A DNA stretch of 64,000 nt from positions 3,092,608 through 3,156,607 of the forward strand of contig OX638345.1 in assembly GCA_951813535.1 (NCBI GenBank), in the 5' to 3' direction. A model generated the notes under the pieces. It was given only the letters and a program-made list of their open reading frames with translations, was not told the DNA's origin and did no database searches. The first letter of the stretch is position 1. Each line of letters opens with the position of its first letter. Shown piece after piece: positions 8,254 to 19,163 of the stretch. The translations under genes were made by a program, and so were the position numbers. The DNA is from an uncultured Dehalococcoidia bacterium (lineage in GTDB: Bacteria > Chloroflexota > Dehalococcoidia > Lucifugimonadales > UBA3495).

Positions 8254-9084
8254 TCACATCGTGCGCCAGGCTTGCCCCTCCGTCAGGGCCAGGAACTGCT
8301 CCACCAGCGTCGGGTTGGACACGATCAGGCCCGGAGAAAACAGGGTGGCGTCCTTTAGGGTCGCGCGGTCCAGCACCTGTCCCCCCGCTTCTCTCGCCAG
8401 CAGCACGCCCGACGCGATATCCCACGCCGACAGGCTGTGGTGGAAGTAGAGGTCGAGGCGGCCGCACGCCGCGTAGGCGATACTGAGGGCGCTGGAGCCC
8501 ATCAGCCGGTATCCCTGGACTCGGGGCCAGACACCGGCGGCCAGTTCCAGCAGCAGCTTCGCCTGGTCAAAGTTGTAACCCAGGTCGAACCCCAGCACCG
8601 CCTCGTCGATGTCATCTCGGTCGGAAACATTTATGGTCTGGCCGTTCAGCGAGGCGCCGCGTCCCTTCTGCGCCGAAAACATCTCGTCGCGAACCGGGTC
8701 GTAGGTGACGCCGCACACCACCTGATCACCCTCGGCGATGGCGACCACCACGCAGAAATGAGGGATGCCCTCGGCGAAGTTGCGCGTGCCGTCGATGGGG
8801 TCCACCACCCAGGTGTAGGGGGACGAACCGGAAACGGGGGCCGACTCCTCGGAAAGGATGCCGAAATCGGGGTATTCCTCGGCCACGTAATCCAGGATCA
8901 ACCTCTCGGAAGCCAGGTCGGCGTCGGTGACCACGTTGGCGCGGCCCTTCAGGCTAACCTCCACCTCGGTGCGGAAACGCTCCGCAACCAACTCGCCGGC
9001 GCGTCGGGCGGCAATTTCGCACACCGCCAGGGCAGACCGGCCGGACCGTGAAGTGGGTATTTCATCGACGCTTGGGGTGGACAT
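8254..9084 (-). CDS. Inositol monophosphatase family protein
   Basis: A 276-residue metal-dependent phosphatase of the IMPase/FBPase/CysQ fold. The metal-binding motifs are in order: the Glu pair in GILSEESAP, WVVDPIDGTRNFAEG (D-P-I-D-G-T), and the C-terminal WDIASGVLLAREAGGQVLD. A conserved DADLASERLI segment lies upstream. This would hydrolyse inositol-1-phosphate or a related sugar or nucleotide phosphate; the exact substrate cannot be told. The extended -10 box at 9119-9127 gives a short leader of about 28 nt. Length is normal. Confidence 0.92.
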   Translation of the reverse strand: MSTPSVDEIPTSRSGRSALAVCEIAARRAGELVAERFRTEVEVSLKGRANVVTDADLASERLILDYVAEEYPDFGILSEESAPVSGSSPYTWVVDPIDGTRNFAEGIPHFCVVVAIAEGDQVVCGVTYDPVRDEMFSAQKGRGASLNGQTINVSDRDDIDEAVLGFDLGYNFDQAKLLLELAAGVWPRVQGYRLMGSSALSIAYAACGRLDLYFHHSLSAWDIASGVLLAREAGGQVLDRATLKDATLFSPGLIVSNPTLVEQFLALTEGQAWRTM

Positions 9085-9118
9085 CAGAACAGACTCACGG
9101 CTGCGAAAGGGATGGCGC

Positions 9119-9127
9119 AGTCTAGCA
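9119..9127 (-). promoter_or_regulatory. Extended -10 promoter for the inositol monophosphatase gene
   Basis: TGCTAGACT on the minus strand, matching TG-N-TATAAT with the recurring TGCTA core. It lies 35 bp upstream of the start at 9084. Confidence 0.5.
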
Positions 9128-9225
9128 TCCGGCGTTCAGCACCGACAACCGAACCGGCGTAAGCAAGCTGACACCGGGAGCCCCCGACTTGTGGGGAGTT
9201 CAGTACCGATGGAGTCAGAGCGCCG

Positions 9226-9234
9226 TGCTATACT
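9226..9234 (+). promoter_or_regulatory. Extended -10 promoter, predicted leaderless start
   Basis: TGCTATACT ends 6 bp before the GTG start at 9241. Transcription normally begins about 7 nt after the -10 box, so the first transcribed base would be the start codon itself. No Shine-Dalgarno sequence is present between them. Confidence 0.55.
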
Positions 9235-9240
9235 CCGGCC

Positions 9241-9699
9241 GTGAGTACGCCGGGAGACAGGCCACTGGTAGGTGTGGGAGTGGTGTTCATCAGGGGCGGA
9301 AGAGTCTTCCTGGCGCAGCGGCAGGGAGCGCACGGCGAGGCGACGTGGGGATCGGCGGGCGGCCATCTGGAATTTGGAGAAACCCTCGAGGAGTGTGTGC
9401 GCCGGGAGGCGCTTGAGGAGTTGGGAGTCACGGTGGGTGTCCTCCGTGTACTCTGCCTGAGCAATATTGTTGCCTATGACCGCCACTATGTGGACGTGGA
9501 GTTCCTGGGGGATATTGGTGACCAGGAGCCGGTTCCCCAGGCAAGCGACGGGTCTTTCTGCGAGTACGGCTGGTTCCCCCTGCGCGAGCCGCCGCAACCT
9601 TTGTTCGAGCCCATGCGCCTGGCTATCGCCAGCCTGTTGACGGGCGAGTGGTATCACCCACCGCCCGGCGAAGGTCCGGGCGCAGCGCATCCCGATTAG
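9241..9699 (+). CDS. Nudix hydrolase
   Basis: A 152-residue MutT/Nudix protein. The Nudix box is complete, running from GHLEFGETLEE through REALEELGV (pattern G-x5-E-x7-R-E-x2-E-E-x-G). Preceding strands VGVGVVFIRGGRVFLAQRQG and following CLSNIVAYDRHYVDVEFLGDI fit small nucleotide-type Nudix hydrolases of the GDP-mannose/dCTP-like branch, whose substrate is uncertain. The GTG at 9241 is the only upstream start that keeps the first strand, and it coincides with the predicted transcription start. It faces away from the phosphatase gene and sits 214 bp before gyrB. Confidence 0.92.
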   Translation: MSTPGDRPLVGVGVVFIRGGRVFLAQRQGAHGEATWGSAGGHLEFGETLEECVRREALEELGVTVGVLRVLCLSNIVAYDRHYVDVEFLGDIGDQEPVPQASDGSFCEYGWFPLREPPQPLFEPMRLAIASLLTGEWYHPPPGEGPGAAHPD

Positions 9700-9725
9700 C
9701 GGGAAACCGGGTCAAACGCATCTCG

Positions 9726-9752
9726 AAATTCGCCGAACATTTTGGCGGATTT
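9726..9752 (+). terminator. Candidate hairpin after the Nudix gene
   Basis: AAATTCGCC and GGCGGATTT form a 9-bp stem with one G-T pair around a 9-nt loop, 26 bp past the Nudix stop and before the gyrB promoter. The stem is A-rich on its 5' side and T-rich on its 3' side, as in bacterial terminators, but no long U run follows. Confidence 0.45.
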
Positions 9753-9805
9753 CCTGAAAATCGTGAATTCCTGACATCTGTCGCGTGGCAATGCAACAGC
9801 AGATT

Positions 9806-9814
9806 TGGTATAAT
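9806..9814 (+). promoter_or_regulatory. Extended -10 promoter for gyrB
   Basis: TGGTATAAT, a perfect extended -10 (TG-N-TATAAT). A weak -35 GTGGCA lies 18 bp upstream at 9785-9790. The predicted start near 9821 gives gyrB a leader of about 93 nt. Confidence 0.65.
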
Positions 9815-9859
9815 GCTAGGCACGCCAATACTGGATATTGTTGTACTGCGTTACAGTAA

Positions 9860-11905
<2,046 letters not shown>

Positions 11906-11933
11906 CCGCCCTACGGTTCCGGGGGCCACCGCG

Positions 11934-12467
11934 ATGCGACGTGACGGTCTGTCCGTGCTGATCCCCGTGGAAGAACTTTGGGCCGGCGTGACCACGCTGG
12001 CCCGCCAAATTGACCGCGATTACGGGACCACCGGGGTAGTCGTGGTCAGCGTGCTCAAAGGCGCGGCCATTTTCACCGCAGACCTCCTGCGTGCGCTCCA
12101 GGTGGAAGTGCATCGCCTCGAATTTGTGAGGGCAAGCAGTTACGGCAGCGGAACCGAGTCATCGGGTGACGTCCGCGTCACCGGGACGCTGGAAACCCGG
12201 CACATCGAGGGCCGGCACGTGCTGATCGTCGACGACATCGCGGACACCGGGCACACGTGCGCAGCCGTTACGGAGTACATCAGCGGGCTCCGACCAGCAT
12301 CCCTCCGCTACTGCACGCTCCTGGACAAACCGGAACGCCGCGAGGTTGCGGTCCAGTACGACTACGTCGGGTTCACCATTCCCAACCATTTTGTGGTCGG
12401 TTACGGGATGGATTTCGACGAACGATACCGCGGGCTGCCAGCGATCTATTACTTCCCGGACGCCTGA
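11934..12467 (+). CDS. hpt: Hypoxanthine phosphoribosyltransferase
   Basis: A 177-residue type I phosphoribosyltransferase for purine salvage, converting hypoxanthine or guanine plus PRPP to IMP or GMP. The PRPP-binding loop is VLIVDDIADTGHT, and an upstream SVLKGAAIFTADL segment forms the pyrophosphate loop with its Lys-Gly. The flexible-loop region EFVRASSYGSG and the C-terminal YDYVGFTIPNHFVVGYGMDFDE (purine contact and closing Asp) match Hpt closely. It begins 28 bp after the gyrB stop on the same strand, with no terminator between, so co-transcription is likely. Confidence 0.95.
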   Translation: MRRDGLSVLIPVEELWAGVTTLARQIDRDYGTTGVVVVSVLKGAAIFTADLLRALQVEVHRLEFVRASSYGSGTESSGDVRVTGTLETRHIEGRHVLIVDDIADTGHTCAAVTEYISGLRPASLRYCTLLDKPERREVAVQYDYVGFTIPNHFVVGYGMDFDERYRGLPAIYYFPDA

Positions 12468-12500
12468 ATCAACTGCCAGTGCCAGGCGCATCCGCCGCCA

Positions 12501-13628
12501 TCATTGCTCGGCGAACGGGTTGCCTTCGGGCAGTTTTTCGACGCACGCGCGAAGTGCGCGCAACGCCGTGTCCCTGGACTCCACCAATTGCGCCGGACCC
12601 GCAGCTACGGCGATTTCCGGTATGTCGGCCTCGAACTCCGGCCAGCACTCGTCGTAGGGTCGTTGCAGCGAGATGGCGACCAGGTGACCGCCCAGCGTTG
12701 CCTGCAGTGCTATCAGGGTGTACCGGTCGTTGAGTTCAAACGCGAAAAGTTGCGTTTCTCCCAGGTACACAAACGGGAGTTCTTCGCGCAACGCCTGTTG
12801 CCGGCATTCGGAAAATGCGACCATGGCGTTGCCCCAGGCAGCATGGAGCTCGCTGGATTCTCCGGCCGACACGACGGCAGGCTGGAGAGCATGGAAGCCT
12901 TCGCGGCAATGGTCCAGGCTCGCCAGGGCCTCACCTTTTGATCGTTCCCAGATACTGTCGAACCAGGTGGACACACGGTCAGCCCGCACCCCATCGGAAT
13001 TGGCGAAAAACCTCTGAGCGTCGACCTCCGCCCATTGTCCGTCCAGGCATGGCGACAACTGCGCGAAAATGAAGTCGAAGTAGGCATTGAATTCCACAGG
13101 CCCAAGGCCACTGTGCGCCCCCAATCGCTCGACTTCCGCTTCCAGTGTCGCGTAGCACGGATTTCCAGGGTGCCACATCTCCAGCATCTTGGCCGGTGCA
13201 TCAAGGTCGGGCGCGTGATTGGTTCTAACTCCCAAAGCGCGGTAGGTCAGAAGCGCGCCCCAGAGCACGTCGGTGTCAACCGGGCGGGGCCGGAGCATGC
13301 GACCGGTCAGTTCCTCCATCCTCTCTTCCGTTCTCGCCACGACCCCGGCCGGTACCGCCGGCGAAGGCTCCGCGTCGGCCGGTGCCGCGGGTGGTGGATC
13401 CGTCGTGCCCGCTGGCGCGGGCGCCGTGGCGGCCGGCGGCGCTGTTGGCGTCGGGACAGTTGCTGCGGCAGTGGGCGTCGAAACCGCCGGCGTCAACGGC
13501 GGTACGGTTGGAATAGGCGCTGGCGCCGGATCACACGCCGCGGCGGCCAGAACCAACGCCCCGGCCGCCGCCAGCATCCAGACAAATTTGCGGACGGAGC
13601 GATTTGCCTCCGGCCACCCCTGCTGCAT
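12501..13628 (-). CDS. Putative lipoprotein with Pro/Thr/Ala-rich linker
   Basis: A 375-residue exported lipoprotein of unknown function. A basic start, a hydrophobic stretch and the lipobox LAAAAC (Cys near residue 32) predict lipidation. Residues about 33-95 are almost wholly Pro, Ala and Thr, a flexible spacer to hold the domain off the membrane. The C-terminal region (about 98-375) is helical and has several Trp and Cys residues but no recognised motif. The ATG at 13628 overlaps the stop of the gamma-glutamyltransferase gene in a TGATG arrangement, so the two are translationally coupled; a shared role at the cell surface is plausible but unproven. Confidence 0.75.
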   Translation of the reverse strand: MQQGWPEANRSVRKFVWMLAAAGALVLAAAACDPAPAPIPTVPPLTPAVSTPTAAATVPTPTAPPAATAPAPAGTTDPPPAAPADAEPSPAVPAGVVARTEERMEELTGRMLRPRPVDTDVLWGALLTYRALGVRTNHAPDLDAPAKMLEMWHPGNPCYATLEAEVERLGAHSGLGPVEFNAYFDFIFAQLSPCLDGQWAEVDAQRFFANSDGVRADRVSTWFDSIWERSKGEALASLDHCREGFHALQPAVVSAGESSELHAAWGNAMVAFSECRQQALREELPFVYLGETQLFAFELNDRYTLIALQATLGGHLVAISLQRPYDECWPEFEADIPEIAVAAGPAQLVESRDTALRALRACVEKLPEGNPFAEQ

Positions 13629-15259
13629 CAGTAGGCCACGGCCTGGCCGTCTCCCCGAGGATCCGACGCGCCGGCCAGCACGCCGCGACGCCGGTCGCGC
13701 ATGATGAGCTGCACCACGCCGTGGTAGGCACCCAGCGGGTTTTGCACCACATTGTGGCCCATCCGGCCCAGGTCCCGGATCGCGTCGTCGGGCATTCCCA
13801 TTTCCACCCGCAGTTCACCGGCGCGGTTGATTGTCGCGGGGTCGGTACCGGGGAAGCTGTGCCAGCGCGGCGATTCCACGGCATCCTGGGGCTGCAGTCC
13901 CCCGTCAATCAACTTGGTCAACATCTGGATGCCAACCTGCGGCTGGACGTCGCCGCCCGGCGTACCGCCGACGATGGACACCTCTCCGCCCACGGTGGTC
14001 AGGTAGCAGTTCAGCGTGTGCATGGTGCGCTTGCCCGGCTCTATGACGTTGGGGTGGTCCGGCTCCAGGCTGAAGCCGCGGCCGGCGCGGTTGTTGAACA
14101 GTACCCCAGTGCCGGGGGCGACGACGCCGGAACCAAACCCGTTGGACAGGCTGTGGATCCAACTGACCGCATTGCCCTCACCATCGGCGACGCAGAAGTA
14201 GGTGGTGTCGCCGCGCCCGTCCACGGGCGTGAGCGGGCGCACCTCACCTCCCGCCTGGAAGGGGTGGATCTGGTCGCGCCGCATGTCGGCGTACTCGGTC
14301 GACAGCAGACCATCCAGCGGCCAGTCGATGAAATTGGGGTCGCCGGCGAGGCGGTTGCGGTCCGAGTACGCGATCTTCTTCGCTTCCACCAGCAGATGTA
14401 TCGAGTCCGCCGAGTTGGGCGTCATCGACGACAGGTCGTGACCGCTGACGATGTTCAGCATCTCCAGCAACAGGAAACCCTGCGATGGTGGCCGGGTTTG
14501 GTACACCGTGTGCTCGCGGTACGTCGTGCTGATGGCGTCGCCGACGTCGGCGCAGTGGCCGGCAAAATCGGCCTCGGTGAACAGCCCGCCGGCGTTGTTG
14601 AGGCCCTCCACCATTTTCGTCGCGATGTCGCTGCGGTAAAAAGCGTCCGCTCCGCCCTCGGCAACAGCGCGCATCGTATTGGCCAGATCGCCGTTCACCA
14701 GCACCTCGCCGACCCGTGGTGGCCGTCCGCCGTTGGCCAGGTAGATATCCGCAGTAGCGGAAAAACGCGCCAGCAATTCCGCGTTGCCGGCGAAGGACCG
14801 CGCGATGCGAGGCGAAACGGGGAACCCTCGGTCGGCGTACTGGACGGCCGGGGCCAGCAGATCGGCGAACGGCATGGTGCAGAAACGTTGATGCATGGTC
14901 TCCCACGCCGCAGCCTCGCCGGGCACGGAGATCGAGTGCGGGCCTTGGATGGGCATCAGGGCGAGGCCCTGGCTCCGGTAGTACTCTGCTTCCGCGCCCG
15001 AGGCGGCGACCCCGCTGCTGTTGATGTTGGTGACCCGGCCGCTCTTGGCGTCGTAGGCGAGGATGAAAGAGTCGCCGCCGAGGCCGCAAACCGGCACCAG
15101 GGTGACGCATTCCACGGCTGCAACGGCCAGGGCCGCGTCAAACGCGCTCCCGCCCTCCTGCATGACGCGGAGACCGGCCGCCGCCGCCAAGGGCGAGTTG
15201 GAGCAGACCATGCCGTTCTGGCCGTACACGGCGCTGCGGGTGAGTTGGGTGATGGACAT
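13628..15259 (-). CDS. Gamma-glutamyltransferase
   Basis: A 543-residue Ntn-hydrolase of the GGT family, which cleaves gamma-glutamyl bonds such as that of glutathione or makes related transfers. The large-subunit part has AAAGLRVMQEGGSAFDAAL, GLGGDSFILAYD and the substrate-binding TRPPSQGFLLLEML. The autoprocessing nucleophile is the first Thr of GRGDTTYFCVADGEG near residue 352, at the usual large/small subunit junction. The GGTPGGDVQPQ loop follows near the C-terminus. The start at 15259 is chosen for AGGAGG 8 nt upstream; longer forms add 46 residues without family similarity. No classical signal peptide is visible, as in the cytoplasmic branch of this family. Confidence 0.93.
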   Translation of the reverse strand: MSITQLTRSAVYGQNGMVCSNSPLAAAAGLRVMQEGGSAFDAALAVAAVECVTLVPVCGLGGDSFILAYDAKSGRVTNINSSGVAASGAEAEYYRSQGLALMPIQGPHSISVPGEAAAWETMHQRFCTMPFADLLAPAVQYADRGFPVSPRIARSFAGNAELLARFSATADIYLANGGRPPRVGEVLVNGDLANTMRAVAEGGADAFYRSDIATKMVEGLNNAGGLFTEADFAGHCADVGDAISTTYREHTVYQTRPPSQGFLLLEMLNIVSGHDLSSMTPNSADSIHLLVEAKKIAYSDRNRLAGDPNFIDWPLDGLLSTEYADMRRDQIHPFQAGGEVRPLTPVDGRGDTTYFCVADGEGNAVSWIHSLSNGFGSGVVAPGTGVLFNNRAGRGFSLEPDHPNVIEPGKRTMHTLNCYLTTVGGEVSIVGGTPGGDVQPQVGIQMLTKLIDGGLQPQDAVESPRWHSFPGTDPATINRAGELRVEMGMPDDAIRDLGRMGHNVVQNPLGAYHGVVQLIMRDRRRGVLAGASDPRGDGQAVAY

Positions 15260-15339
15260 GGTAGATGCCTCCTGGCACGGCGGGGTGCGCAACCAAGCGC
15301 TCGATCCGGATTTTCTGATAAGACAGTTGATTGTGTGAT

Positions 15340-15345
15340 TATAAT
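15340..15345 (+). promoter_or_regulatory. Candidate -10 box for the solute-binding protein gene at 15439
   Basis: A perfect TATAAT in an AT-rich patch of the divergent intergenic region 15260-15438, about 94 bp before the start. The best -35 (CTGATA at 15315) is 19 bp away, so the match is only fair. Confidence 0.35.
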
Positions 15346-15438
15346 CGACGGCGAACAAGGTCATGCCCTTCAAAATACACATTTTCGATATGCCCATCGC
15401 ATTGAACTAACGCCAGCGCCTTGGATCGGGGGAGCACG

Positions 15439-17625
15439 ATGTCCTTGAAGTCTTTGCCTGCGAGCTGGATCGCAATCGCCTGCCTGGTTTGCGCCCTTGG
15501 GGCGGTCCTGATTGTCGCAAGCCGAGTGGAGGCGGGAACTCCGCAGTGCCCCAGCACTTGGCCTCAGGCACAAGGCTCTGCGTCTGCCTCTGGTCAGGGG
15601 CTCGGTCACATCGAATTCGAAGACTTCTTCGACGACTCCAACGATGAGAAGTGGTTTGTCGTCCGCAGCGCCGACAGCAACAGTTACACCACCATCCGCG
15701 CGTACCCGGCTGCGCAAGGCGACGGCGGATACATAACCGGCTCCCCGGACGAAGTGTGCTTCCTGGTGGTACGCCGTCCCGGCGACACCGAGGACGCCGC
15801 CGAGCCCACGCAAGTGGTGTTCCCCAAGGAGCAGGAAGACTCCTGTCCCGGAATATTGGCGACACGTCCCGCCAGCGCATTCCCCGCCCAAAGATACCCG
15901 CACCTGGAAACCGCCCATCAGGACGTCCCTACCGACCTGCAGCGGAACGCATTGGACTTCGCGTTTGAAGTCGGTCAACGCGGTGGAACGCTCACCCTAC
16001 CAATGGGCGAAGAACCCCATACCTACAACCCTCGACACGTCGACGACGCCTACTCAGGCATCGTCATCAGTTACATCCACGAGGGCCTCACCGGCATCTC
16101 CTGGCCAGACAACGAGATCGAACCAGCCTTGGCCGAATCATGGTCTCACTCCGAGGACGGCCGCACCTGGACCATGAACCTCCGCCGAGGCGTGAAATGG
16201 CACGACGGACAGGACTTCGACGCCGACGACGTCGTCTTCACTTACCGACACTTCCACGACGAACCGATCAAAAAGATCGACGACTACACCGTTGAGATCG
16301 TTTTTCTAACCCCCCAGGTCGATCCGGACTTCCGCCGAGACTACGAGGAGCACCTGACCGTCCCCATACTCCCTCAGCACATCGTGGAACCCGTCGTGAT
16401 CTTCAACGATGAAGGCAATTTCTACGACCTGCCGGACGGTTTCTGGAACGTCCACCCGGACCCCGGCGATCCAACCCCCGCCGATGTTGTCGGCACCGGT
16501 CCGTTCAAGTACCACAGCCACGTGCACGGCGAAAGCATCACCCTGGTACGCAATGACGACTATTGGCTCAGGGACGCCGACGGCAACCCCCTCCCCTACC
16601 TCGACGCGGTCGTCTTCCGCTTCTATTTTCCGCCTGACCCTGCCCAGGGGCCCGACCAGGAAGAACTTGAAATAGCTGCCTTCCGTGCCGGGGAGATTGA
16701 CGCCATCGACCTCAACGGCCGCAGGTTCGAGGAACTACGCCCTTACCAGGAAGCAGAGAATTTTTACCTTCAACCGCTGGGTCCTGACTTCGATAGAGGG
16801 TTCCTGGTCTTCAACCAGAACCCGGGACAAGACGCCGAAAACGGCGAACCTTTCGTCGACCCGGAAAAGCTGGTCTGGTTCAGGACCAAGGTATTCCGCC
16901 AGGCAGTATCCCACTCGATAGACCGTGACCGCATAATCCGGGAAGTCCACAGCGGCCACGGCTTCAAGCAGTGGGCTTTCATCAGCCCCGCCGCCGGAGA
17001 CTTCCACAACCGCCGGGTACGCCGCTACGAGTACGACCTGGCTCAAGCCAACGCCATGCTGGACTGCCTGGGCTGGCAAGATACCGACCGCGACGGCATC
17101 CGCGAAGACCGCAGCGGCAACGACATCGTCTTTACCATCGAAATGCCGCAGGGCAGCGCCGCGAGCGACACCACGGCAAACATCATCCAGGAAGGATTGC
17201 AGGCTATCGGCGTCCAAGCCGAAGTCAGACGCATCACCTTCCGAGAAATCGTTCTCAAACTGCTCGACAACTATCAGTGGGATGCCATCATCATTGGGCT
17301 CACCGGTGGCCCCGACCCGGACGGCGGGTTCAGGGTATGGCACAGCAGCGGCCATCTCCACATGTGGAACCCCGAACAGGAATCACCCGCTACAACCTGG
17401 GAAGCCCAGATCGACTCCCTTCTGGTCAAGGCCGTCACCGAGTTGGACCATGACAAACGTGTCGAGTACTACCACGAGATCCAGGAAATCGTCGCCGAAC
17501 AGTCGCCTGTACTGTTCACCACTCTGTCGGAGAGGCTGGTCGCCGTACGGGACGTCTTCGGCAACACCACTCCCACACTCCGTGGGCTGTGGGATGCCCG
17601 CTACCTGTACCGCACCGACCAGTGA
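15439..17625 (+). CDS. ABC transporter solute-binding protein, family 5, with extra N-terminal domain
   Basis: A 728-residue exported peptide/nickel-type binding protein (SBP family 5). A hydrophobic signal segment at about residues 8-33 is followed by an extra region of roughly 135 residues (about 35-170) with three or four Cys and many acidic residues that is not part of the family. The SBP domain then begins (GGTLTLPMGEEPHTYNP) and contains EPALAESWSHSEDGRTWTMNLRRG, VGTGPFKY and the C-terminal lobe ending in RLVAVRDVF. No transporter partner genes are adjacent, so it is an orphan. I start it at the ATG at 15439 just after GGGGGAG; a TTG 18 bp upstream is possible. Ligand unknown. Confidence 0.85.
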   Translation: MSLKSLPASWIAIACLVCALGAVLIVASRVEAGTPQCPSTWPQAQGSASASGQGLGHIEFEDFFDDSNDEKWFVVRSADSNSYTTIRAYPAAQGDGGYITGSPDEVCFLVVRRPGDTEDAAEPTQVVFPKEQEDSCPGILATRPASAFPAQRYPHLETAHQDVPTDLQRNALDFAFEVGQRGGTLTLPMGEEPHTYNPRHVDDAYSGIVISYIHEGLTGISWPDNEIEPALAESWSHSEDGRTWTMNLRRGVKWHDGQDFDADDVVFTYRHFHDEPIKKIDDYTVEIVFLTPQVDPDFRRDYEEHLTVPILPQHIVEPVVIFNDEGNFYDLPDGFWNVHPDPGDPTPADVVGTGPFKYHSHVHGESITLVRNDDYWLRDADGNPLPYLDAVVFRFYFPPDPAQGPDQEELEIAAFRAGEIDAIDLNGRRFEELRPYQEAENFYLQPLGPDFDRGFLVFNQNPGQDAENGEPFVDPEKLVWFRTKVFRQAVSHSIDRDRIIREVHSGHGFKQWAFISPAAGDFHNRRVRRYEYDLAQANAMLDCLGWQDTDRDGIREDRSGNDIVFTIEMPQGSAASDTTANIIQEGLQAIGVQAEVRRITFREIVLKLLDNYQWDAIIIGLTGGPDPDGGFRVWHSSGHLHMWNPEQESPATTWEAQIDSLLVKAVTELDHDKRVEYYHEIQEIVAEQSPVLFTTLSERLVAVRDVFGNTTPTLRGLWDARYLYRTDQ

Positions 17626-17652
17626 CGCTTGGCGGGCGCTGCGGCAGGCGTG

Positions 17653-18168
17653 TCACAGCGCGGCGGCGTCCCCAAACAACACCACGCCGGTCCGGTCGTC
17701 CACCTGCTCCAGCAACCGCCGGACGACCGGGCCATCCGGCGGGACTACTCGTTCGGGTGTAACTTCTGCCAGCGGGACCAGCACGAATGCCCGTTGCGTC
17801 ATCCGCGGGTGTGGGATTTGCAGGTCCGGCTCGGCCAAGTCCACCACCTGATCGCCATACAGCAGGATATCCACGTCGATCAGCCGCGGCCCCCACCGGA
17901 ATGATGGGGTGCGGCCGACGGTGGCCTCTACGGACTGGCAGGCCGCGAGCAGATCCTCCGGAGACAGGTCGGTCTCGTAGGCAGCGACCAGGTTGAGGAA
18001 GTTCGGTTGATCCGCGACGGCCCACGGCTCCGTCTCGTACACCGACGAACACGCGGTGCGCCGCATGCCCGGCGTCGAGTCCAGCAGTCGCAGGGCCTCC
18101 GCGAGCGCCGCCATGCGGTCGTCCAGGTTGCCGCCCAGGCAAAGGTAGGTTGTTACCGGTCCGGCCAT
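17653..18168 (-). CDS. folK: 2-amino-4-hydroxy-6-hydroxymethyldihydropteridine pyrophosphokinase
   Basis: A 171-residue HPPK, which adds pyrophosphate to hydroxymethyl-dihydropterin in folate synthesis. It begins with the conserved strand TYLCLGGNLDD and has the ETEPWAVADQPNFLNLV loop. The signature RWGPRLIDVDILLYG carries the catalytic Asp pair that binds the two magnesium ions, followed by LQIPHPRMTQRAFVLVPL. Its ATG lies inside the end of folP, with a 16-bp overlap, so it is translated from the same mRNA and its product (the pyrophosphorylated pterin) feeds FolP directly. Confidence 0.95.
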   Translation of the reverse strand: MAGPVTTYLCLGGNLDDRMAALAEALRLLDSTPGMRRTACSSVYETEPWAVADQPNFLNLVAAYETDLSPEDLLAACQSVEATVGRTPSFRWGPRLIDVDILLYGDQVVDLAEPDLQIPHPRMTQRAFVLVPLAEVTPERVVPPDGPVVRRLLEQVDDRTGVVLFGDAAAL

Positions 18169-19043
18169 CCGTCAGGCCTCCAGTCGCGCACAATGGCGTC
18201 GGTCATTCGGGCCACCCGCACCATCTGTTTCACGTCGTGCACCCGGACGATGTCCGCACCGCCCGCGATGCTCATTGCCACCGCCGCCGCGGTTCCTTCC
18301 ACCCGGTCGTCTGCCGGCAACCTCAGCACCCGGCCGATGGTGGACTTGCGCGACACCCCCAGCAGCAGCGGGTAGCCGAGCTCCTGCAGTTCGGGCAGCC
18401 GTCGCAGCAACTCCAGGTTGTGGTCGGCGGTCTTTCCGAATCCTATGCCCGGGTCGAGGATTACGTTATGGTCGGCAATGCCGGCCGCACTTGCGATCCC
18501 GGCGATGCGGCGCAGCCCTGCGATCACGTCGGGCACCAGATCGTCGTATTCCGCCTGACGTTGGTTGTGCATCAGGATCGCCGGAACGCCGGCGGCGGCG
18601 ATAACTCGCGCCATGTTGCCGTCGGCCAGCAGGCCCCAAACATCGTTGACCAGCGACGCGCCGGCCGCAATCGCCCGCCGCGCCACCGGGGCCTTGTAGG
18701 TGTCCACGCTGACGGGTATCCGGACGGCACGGCAGATGGCTTCCAGGGACGGCAGCAACCGATCGGCCTCCACCGACGCCGACACCGGCGTGCTGCCCGG
18801 TCGAGTCGACTCCGCGCCCACGTCCAGCATGTCCGCCCCGTCGGCTTCCATGCGCCGGGCCTGCTCAACTGCGGCCGGCACGTCACCGTCCAGCCCGTCG
18901 CCGGAGAAGGAGTCGGGGGCCAGGTTGATCACACCCATGACGTACGTGCGCCGGCCCCACACCAGTGGTTCTCCACCGGCCAAAGACAGGGCCGGAGCGT
19001 CCCGTCGAGCCGGTTGCCAGTTTGCGGTCAAATAAATCTCCAA
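18153..19043 (-). CDS. folP: Dihydropteroate synthase
   Basis: A 296-residue TIM-barrel enzyme that joins p-aminobenzoate to the pterin pyrophosphate made by FolK. Key motifs are MGVINLAPDSFSGDG (the usual NxTPDSF with Ala in place of Thr), DVGAESTRPGS with the pterin-binding Asp, VSVDTYKAPVARRAI, the NDVWG strand, DPGIGFGKTADHN and the C-terminal RVHDV. The start is uncertain: a TTG at 19043 is the longest, but a TTG at 19031 has GGAG 6 nt upstream and may be the real one. A TATAAT at 19073-19078 (minus strand) could be its -10 box. First gene of the folP-folK pair. Confidence 0.95.
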   Translation of the reverse strand: MEIYLTANWQPARRDAPALSLAGGEPLVWGRRTYVMGVINLAPDSFSGDGLDGDVPAAVEQARRMEADGADMLDVGAESTRPGSTPVSASVEADRLLPSLEAICRAVRIPVSVDTYKAPVARRAIAAGASLVNDVWGLLADGNMARVIAAAGVPAILMHNQRQAEYDDLVPDVIAGLRRIAGIASAAGIADHNVILDPGIGFGKTADHNLELLRRLPELQELGYPLLLGVSRKSTIGRVLRLPADDRVEGTAAAVAMSIAGGADIVRVHDVKQMVRVARMTDAIVRDWRPDGWPDR

Positions 19044-19163
19044 TGCCCACGCGGCGAGGGATTCCCGAAACCATTATACTTAGCCGCCGGAAACGACACG
19101 AACCGCCGGCCGGGCGCCCCGCCGCGACGGGCGCCTCGCTAGCATCGCCTATGGAGGCCGGAA

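Noticed and set aside
13604-15448. A long plus-strand open frame of about 600 codons opposite the gamma-glutamyltransferase gene
   Set aside because: It is a mirror of the GGT gene in high-GC DNA; the minus-strand protein has all the family motifs and the plus-strand product has none.
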